Source of the DNA: Flavobacteriaceae bacterium
GTDB lineage: Bacteria; Bacteroidota; Bacteroidia; Flavobacteriales; Flavobacteriaceae
Length of the DNA stretch: 32,102 bases
Direction of reading: 5' to 3'
NCBI GenBank assembly: GCA_029249225.1
Contig: JAQWHT010000114.1
Location: forward strand, 1-32,102
A model generated the notes under the pieces. That model was not told the origin of the DNA. It did no database searches and was given only the letters and a program-made list of their open reading frames with translations. The translations under genes and the position numbers were made by a program. This document shows positions 32,060-32,102 of the stretch, in pieces. Position 1 is the stretch's first letter; each line of letters opens with the position of its first letter.

Positions 32060-32102
32060 TTATTAGCTTAAACTCAAGTCACATAAAAATGACACATCTG
32101 TT

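Noticed and set aside
32089-32102. Start of another gene after pgk
   Set aside because: An ATG is present, but only a few codons lie within the window and nothing supports a gene.

Overview
The window looks like chromosomal DNA from a marine-type member of the Flavobacteriia (Bacteroidota). It is AT-rich and shows almost no Shine-Dalgarno sequence before its genes. Many genes and both tRNAs are instead preceded by the Bacteroidota -7 box TAnnTTTG. Gene content also fits: a DUF2452 protein, a head-GIN (DUF2807) secreted protein, an acidic-tailed lipoprotein with InlB-like repeats, an M1 peptidase next to rnpA, and mnmG followed by a methyltransferase. Most of the window is conserved housekeeping DNA. 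The first 5.3 kb is accessory and partly decayed.

Region 1 (1-1740) has a truncated surface lipoprotein gene, a DUF2892 membrane protein and a Bax-inhibitor-1/YccA protein, punctuated by three copies of a short direct repeat. Region 2 (1700-3191) is the eroded edge of what looks like an old mobile element beside a tRNA with anticodon CAT: a frameshifted remnant, a 44-residue possible DNA-binding protein, a 98-residue GRxxGxxNK-type protein, and about 500 bases without a gene. Region 3 (3430-5400) holds a tandem pair of membrane-anchored paralogues (the first with an internal deletion), a short secreted peptide and a gene broken by one in-frame TGA.

Region 4 (5398-17515) runs DUF2452-rbfA-FtsX-type permease, then dusB facing it, lepA, a universal stress protein gene that overlaps a SulP transporter gene, then a close chain SMP-30 lactonase, MBL hydrolase, M1 aminopeptidase and rnpA. 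Region 5 (17512-21842) has an ElaA-like acetyltransferase and rpiB on the minus strand, a very AT-rich 503-base gap, rnr, a DUF2807 protein and tRNA-Cys. Region 6 (21864-32059) has folB, glnS, an SPFH protein, gltX, ybeY, mnmG, a methyltransferase, a delta-prime-like polymerase subunit and pgk.

The strongest non-gene signals are two parS-type ParB sites flanking mnmG (26883-26898 and 28786-28801), which together with the AT-rich rpiB-rnr gap suggest an origin-proximal part of the chromosome. Others are four convergent gene pairs whose stop codons interlock or abut, a run of promoters so close to start codons that the mRNAs should be leaderless or nearly so, and the repeat family in the first 1.7 kb. 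I did not find a complete defence, secretion or biosynthetic system. No function is assigned to the unrecognised accessory genes.
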